Both the position numbers and the translations under genes were made by a program. A DNA stretch of 64,000 nt from Chitinophaga niabensis (GTDB taxonomy: Bacteria > Bacteroidota > Bacteroidia > Chitinophagales > Chitinophagaceae), in the NCBI RefSeq assembly GCF_039545795.1, contig NZ_CP154260.1, positions 4,345,001 to 4,409,000 of the forward strand, given 5' to 3'. Position 1 is the first letter of the stretch; each line of letters starts with the position of its first letter. Below are positions 60,600 to 64,000 of the stretch, in pieces. The notes under the pieces were generated by a model, which searched no databases, was not told the DNA's origin, and was given only the letters and a program-made list of their open reading frames with translations.

Positions 60600-63500
60600 T
60601 CAAAACTGAACCATCGCACCCAGCGTAAACGTTCTTGTTTGCGGGTAGGTCACATAGTTACCATCACCGGCGCGCTCAGGGTCCAGCCCGGGGAATTTGC
60701 TGACGGTAAACACATTATCCGCGCTGGCATAGATCCGGAGCGATTTCATGCTGATCCGGCTAATGAGCTGAACAGGCATTGTATAACCCAGCTGGAGGTT
60801 ACGCAGCCGCAGGAAAGATGCCTCTTTCAGGAAATAAGTAGATGCATAGTTCTGCACCGGCGCATAACCATCTGCAACGTAGATCTTAGGCATTGTGTTG
60901 GTGGGATTGGTGGGCGTCCAGCGGTTCCGCCAGTCTGTGGTGGGAACAGATCCCTGCCTGAATGGTTCAATCCCCCATCCGTTCACATATATTTTCTGTC
61001 CGCGGGAGCCATAGAATTGTGCACTCAGGTCAAACGCTTTCCAGTTAAGGCCAAGGTTGAAAGAATATTGAAAGGTGGGGTATTTCCCTTTCACGTACGT
61101 ACGGTCCTGATCATCTACTTTACCATCTGCTTTTACATCCTTTATTTTCAGATCACCAGGTGTTGGCGTAACAGGTTGTTTGGGCGATTTCAGGATCTCA
61201 TCAGCAGTCTGGAAGATCCCATCCCATACATAGATATAATATCCATCCAGCTCATGCCCTTCTTCCCTTATTGTTGTGCCGCCGATCTCTTTCTTTCCGA
61301 ACTTCTCCAGTTTATTTTTATACGTCTGGAAATTTGCATTCAGGTTATAACTAAAATCTTTTCCAATGTTATCATTATACTGAACAGTGAATTCAAATCC
61401 TTTATTCCTCACGGCACCGTTATTGATCACGGGTGCATTTAATCCCAGCCATACCGGCACCTGTGAACTTCTGAGAATGTCGAAAGTATATTTGTTGAAC
61501 CAGTCTGCCGTGATATTGATGCGGTTATTGAGAGCGGTGAGGTTAATGCCGAAGTCAAGTACCCGGGTACTTTCCCATGTAAGGTTAGGGTCTACCAGTG
61601 AGCTGGCAGCAAAGCCGTTGGTAACAGTTCCGCCAAATACATAAGGGCGGTTATCCAATGTAGGCTGATAAGGATAGGTGCCAATATTCTGATTACCTAA
61701 TTCACCGAACGATCCCCTGATCTTCAGATCATTTAACCAGGAAACATCTTTCAGGAATGCTTCTTCCGAAATACGCCATGCTCCGGAAAATGAATAGAAC
61801 AAACCCCAACGATTGTCTGCCGGGAGGCGGGATGTACCATCATAACGAAGGCTTGCACCGAGCAGGTATTTATCCTTGTAATCGTAGTTCACATTGCCAT
61901 AAAAAGAACGGATGCCCCATTCGCTGGAAGTACCGCTATTGGCCTGTCCTTCAGCAGGACCTGCATTTAATTCCCGCAGCAGGTTGGTAGGGAACTGTGT
62001 GCGGCTTGCATTCAGCTGATCGCCTTTATTATGCTCCTGCTGATAACCGGCTAATGCGGATAGGTTGTGTACACCCAGCTTTTTCCTGTAAGTGAACTGG
62101 CTGTAGAAAACAGTATAAACATTGCCTGTATTAGCTAACGAAAGGCCCGGCGTTCCAACATCCAGCAGCCCTGCGGGGCTCATATCGTTATAAAAAAACG
62201 TAGGCACTACGGGCCTGAAATCGTTGTTCTTTACGGCATTGTAATTCATACCTGCCCTGTTCTCCCATTTTAAGCCGTCTATGATATCCACATCGAGGGA
62301 AAGGTTACCCTGTGCATAATAATCTGCTGAGCGTGTGATCACATTTTCACCTACTATGGCCACCGTGTTCTTATTGCCCAATTCATTAGAGTATGCTCTC
62401 TTAATCCATCTGCCGTCAGGCGCGCGTGGGGGATAAAGCGGAGACTGGGCCAGTGTGGAAAGGAACATATCCCCGGCACCCTGCGGGGGGAATTTCCTGT
62501 CGCCATACCGCATCTGGATATTTGTTCCCAGTGTAACCCTTTTATTCACTCTTGAGCTAAGCCCCAGGTCCAGCGTATATTTTTTATAGTCGAATCCTAT
62601 CATCACGCCTGGTTGCAGGTTAATACCAAGGCCCAGGCTGTAATTGACATTCTCTCTTCCCCCGCTCATATTCAGGTAATGGTTCTGTGTGTATGCGGTG
62701 CGGAACAGGTCATTCAGCCAGTTATGGTTAGGATATTTTACCCGGTCTGTAGCATTCTGATACAGATCTATCTGTTGCTGTGTGTACAAAGGAGCCAGGC
62801 CGGAATTGGTACGTGCTTCGTTGGACAGTTGCATATATTCCGCGGAATTGGTGATCACATCCGGGAGCTTGGTAGCTTTTGAAATGCCCAGGTTATATCC
62901 GTATTGCACGGTAAAGCCGGTTCCTTTTCCTTTTTTGGTTTTAACCACAATCACACCATTTGCCCCCCTGGATCCATAGATAGCAGCAGAAGCGGCATCT
63001 TTCAGCACAGAAACAGATTCAATATCATTGGGGTTCAAAACGCTCAGGCTACCGGGTAACCCGTCTACAATCACTAATGGATCATTACCTGCACCACTGA
63101 AAGTACTGATACCCCTGATCCGTAATACAATGTTTTCATTACCGGGTTCTCCTGATCCCTGCGTTACCTGCAGGCCGGGCAGTTGCCCCTGCAGCAGGCT
63201 CACAGGATTGGTAGCAGTACGTTTGTTCAGTTCTGCACCACTTACAGTGGCTACGGCACTGGTGAGTTTATGTTTTTCCTGTGTGCCGTAACCTACTACC
63301 ACTACTTCATTCAACCCGGCAACATCTTCTTTCAGCACAATATCAAATGCCGTGCGGCCCTCCACACTGATCTCCTGTTTTATGTAACCGATGCCGGAGA
63401 TCACCAAGGTAGCACCTGCAGGAACTTCCAGCGAAAAGGTGCCATCTGTATTTGTGAGTGTTCCTGTACCGGTTCCTTTTACCTGCACGGTAATATTGGG

Positions 63501-63920
63501 TAATGGATTCCCTTTTTCATCGGATACTTTACCATTTACTTTTTGTACCTGGACCTGCGTAGCGTTTTTTTTAAACACTACCATTTTATTATCAATGATG
63601 GCATAATGCAGGCCGGTGATCCCGGAAATGGAATCCAATACCTGACGGAAAGGAACATCCGTCAGCTGAAGGCTCAGCCTGGGCAGTTTCTCCACCTCGG
63701 TATTGCTGTAATAAAAAATATAGCCGGTTTTCTTTTCCAGGAAACGGAAGGCCTTTTCTACTTCGGTTTTTTCAAATGAAACGGATATTGTGTTTTGAGA
63801 ATATCCCGCAGCAGATACTTTAAAGAAAAGCAACAAAAGCACTGCGGTGAATTTGATCAGTTGCAGGATCTTTCCTGCACATGCAGGCAACTGATACAAT
63901 TGCGTAATTGATTTTTTCAT
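60600..63920 (-). CDS. susC: SusC/RagA TonB-linked outer-membrane protein with STN domain
   Basis: 1,106 residues: signal peptide, STN (secretin/TonB short N-terminal) domain about residues 45-120 (ISVSFEKTEVEKAFRFLEKKTG), a carboxypeptidase-like regulatory domain (GNPLPNITVQVKGTGTGTLTNTDG), the plug with SusC signature (NEVVVVGYGTQEKHKLTSAVA; LQGQLPGLQVTQGSGEPGN), and a 22-strand barrel ending TYPQTRTFTLGAMVQF. STN-bearing transporters pass a signal to a FecR-type anti-sigma factor, so an anti-sigma/ECF sigma pair is expected beyond the right edge. Forms a complex with SusD. Confidence 0.95.
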   Translation of the reverse strand: MKKSITQLYQLPACAGKILQLIKFTAVLLLLFFKVSAAGYSQNTISVSFEKTEVEKAFRFLEKKTGYIFYYSNTEVEKLPRLSLQLTDVPFRQVLDSISGITGLHYAIIDNKMVVFKKNATQVQVQKVNGKVSDEKGNPLPNITVQVKGTGTGTLTNTDGTFSLEVPAGATLVISGIGYIKQEISVEGRTAFDIVLKEDVAGLNEVVVVGYGTQEKHKLTSAVATVSGAELNKRTATNPVSLLQGQLPGLQVTQGSGEPGNENIVLRIRGISTFSGAGNDPLVIVDGLPGSLSVLNPNDIESVSVLKDAASAAIYGSRGANGVIVVKTKKGKGTGFTVQYGYNLGISKATKLPDVITNSAEYMQLSNEARTNSGLAPLYTQQQIDLYQNATDRVKYPNHNWLNDLFRTAYTQNHYLNMSGGRENVNYSLGLGINLQPGVMIGFDYKKYTLDLGLSSRVNKRVTLGTNIQMRYGDRKFPPQGAGDMFLSTLAQSPLYPPRAPDGRWIKRAYSNELGNKNTVAIVGENVITRSADYYAQGNLSLDVDIIDGLKWENRAGMNYNAVKNNDFRPVVPTFFYNDMSPAGLLDVGTPGLSLANTGNVYTVFYSQFTYRKKLGVHNLSALAGYQQEHNKGDQLNASRTQFPTNLLRELNAGPAEGQANSGTSSEWGIRSFYGNVNYDYKDKYLLGASLRYDGTSRLPADNRWGLFYSFSGAWRISEEAFLKDVSWLNDLKIRGSFGELGNQNIGTYPYQPTLDNRPYVFGGTVTNGFAASSLVDPNLTWESTRVLDFGINLTALNNRINITADWFNKYTFDILRSSQVPVWLGLNAPVINNGAVRNKGFEFTVQYNDNIGKDFSYNLNANFQTYKNKLEKFGKKEIGGTTIREEGHELDGYYIYVWDGIFQTADEILKSPKQPVTPTPGDLKIKDVKADGKVDDQDRTYVKGKYPTFQYSFNLGLNWKAFDLSAQFYGSRGQKIYVNGWGIEPFRQGSVPTTDWRNRWTPTNPTNTMPKIYVADGYAPVQNYASTYFLKEASFLRLRNLQLGYTMPVQLISRISMKSLRIYASADNVFTVSKFPGLDPERAGDGNYVTYPQTRTFTLGAMVQF

Positions 63921-64000
63921 ACTCCAGCGGAATTAAGATTTGGGTGATTTCTGTAGAAGTGTCGGAACTGTATAGACATGCCATTCCCTATAGGGGAGCG

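Noticed and set aside
1..64000. CRISPR array, insertion sequence or rRNA operon
   Set aside because: The repeats seen are in-gene, terminator-like, or operator-like; no spacer structure, cas gene, transposase or rRNA segment was recognised.

Overview
The window looks like a chromosomal segment of a Bacteroidota bacterium, most likely of the Chitinophaga type. Evidence: promoters of the TTTG-N19/20-TAnnTTTG form, almost no Shine-Dalgarno sequences, a SusC/SusD pair, three type IX secretion (T9SS) related genes (PorP/SprF-like, PorQ and a giant type B sorted adhesin), metal-type KDO-8-P synthase (Gram-negative LPS) and the short Bacteroidota-type tmRNA tag GESNYAMAA. No rRNA, complete tRNA, CRISPR array or intact insertion sequence was seen.

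Layout. 0-1.3 kb: the end of an AT-rich unknown gene, then ssrA (minus) whose 3' end and terminator are duplicated, as at an integration site. 1.3-5.5 kb: rseP, dxr and a GH3-family gene on the minus strand. 5.7-9.5 kb: rplU-rpmA, a Lys/Ala repeat protein, a PolX-like protein whose polymerase active site looks lost, PrsW and a small membrane protein. 9.5-10.4 kb: gene-poor, with three diverged hairpin repeats and a candidate small RNA. 10.4-21.9 kb: a PorP/SprF gene behind a ~3,500-residue Calx-beta adhesin whose central part is an amplified three-domain unit. 22.3-26 kb: ahcY, then SatD-like regulator, DUF3307 membrane protein and pdxJ, preceded by three operator-like repeats. 26-35.2 kb (minus): ABC exporter with porQ, lon, two envelope proteins, a metallophosphoesterase. 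35.4-39.8 kb: MBL hydrolase, parA-parB-DUF5683-dapB, Rrf2 regulator. 40-45.4 kb: small exported protein, fatty acid desaturase, a GC-rich structured intergenic region, then the sulfate activation/reduction operon cysH-cysD-cysN. 45.4-49.9 kb: two tandem paralogous secreted proteins around a long palindrome, and an NAD-dependent epimerase/threonine dehydrogenase. 50-56 kb: kdsA, a large secreted putative carbohydrate-active protein, a small cytosolic protein, an IPT/TIG lipoprotein and PspC. 56-64 kb: aconitase, a 68-69 bp tandem repeat array, and susD-susC reading out of the window.

Working together: the T9SS genes fit one surface-adhesion theme (export, anchoring, giant cell-surface repeat protein). 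cysDN activates sulfate to APS and the [4Fe-4S]-type reductase CysH can reduce it directly; the Rrf2 regulator lies 2.7 kb upstream and may control it. parA/parB handle chromosome segregation. The SusC protein carries an N-terminal STN signalling domain, so an anti-sigma/sigma pair is expected just beyond the right edge.

The least explained items are the SatD-like/DUF3307 module with its 29-bp-spaced operators, the structured region upstream of cysH, the minus-strand sRNA candidate near 10.0 kb, the palindrome between the two paralogous secreted proteins, and the 69-bp array behind aconitase. All functional statements come from reading the sequence and recalling families; no database search was run.
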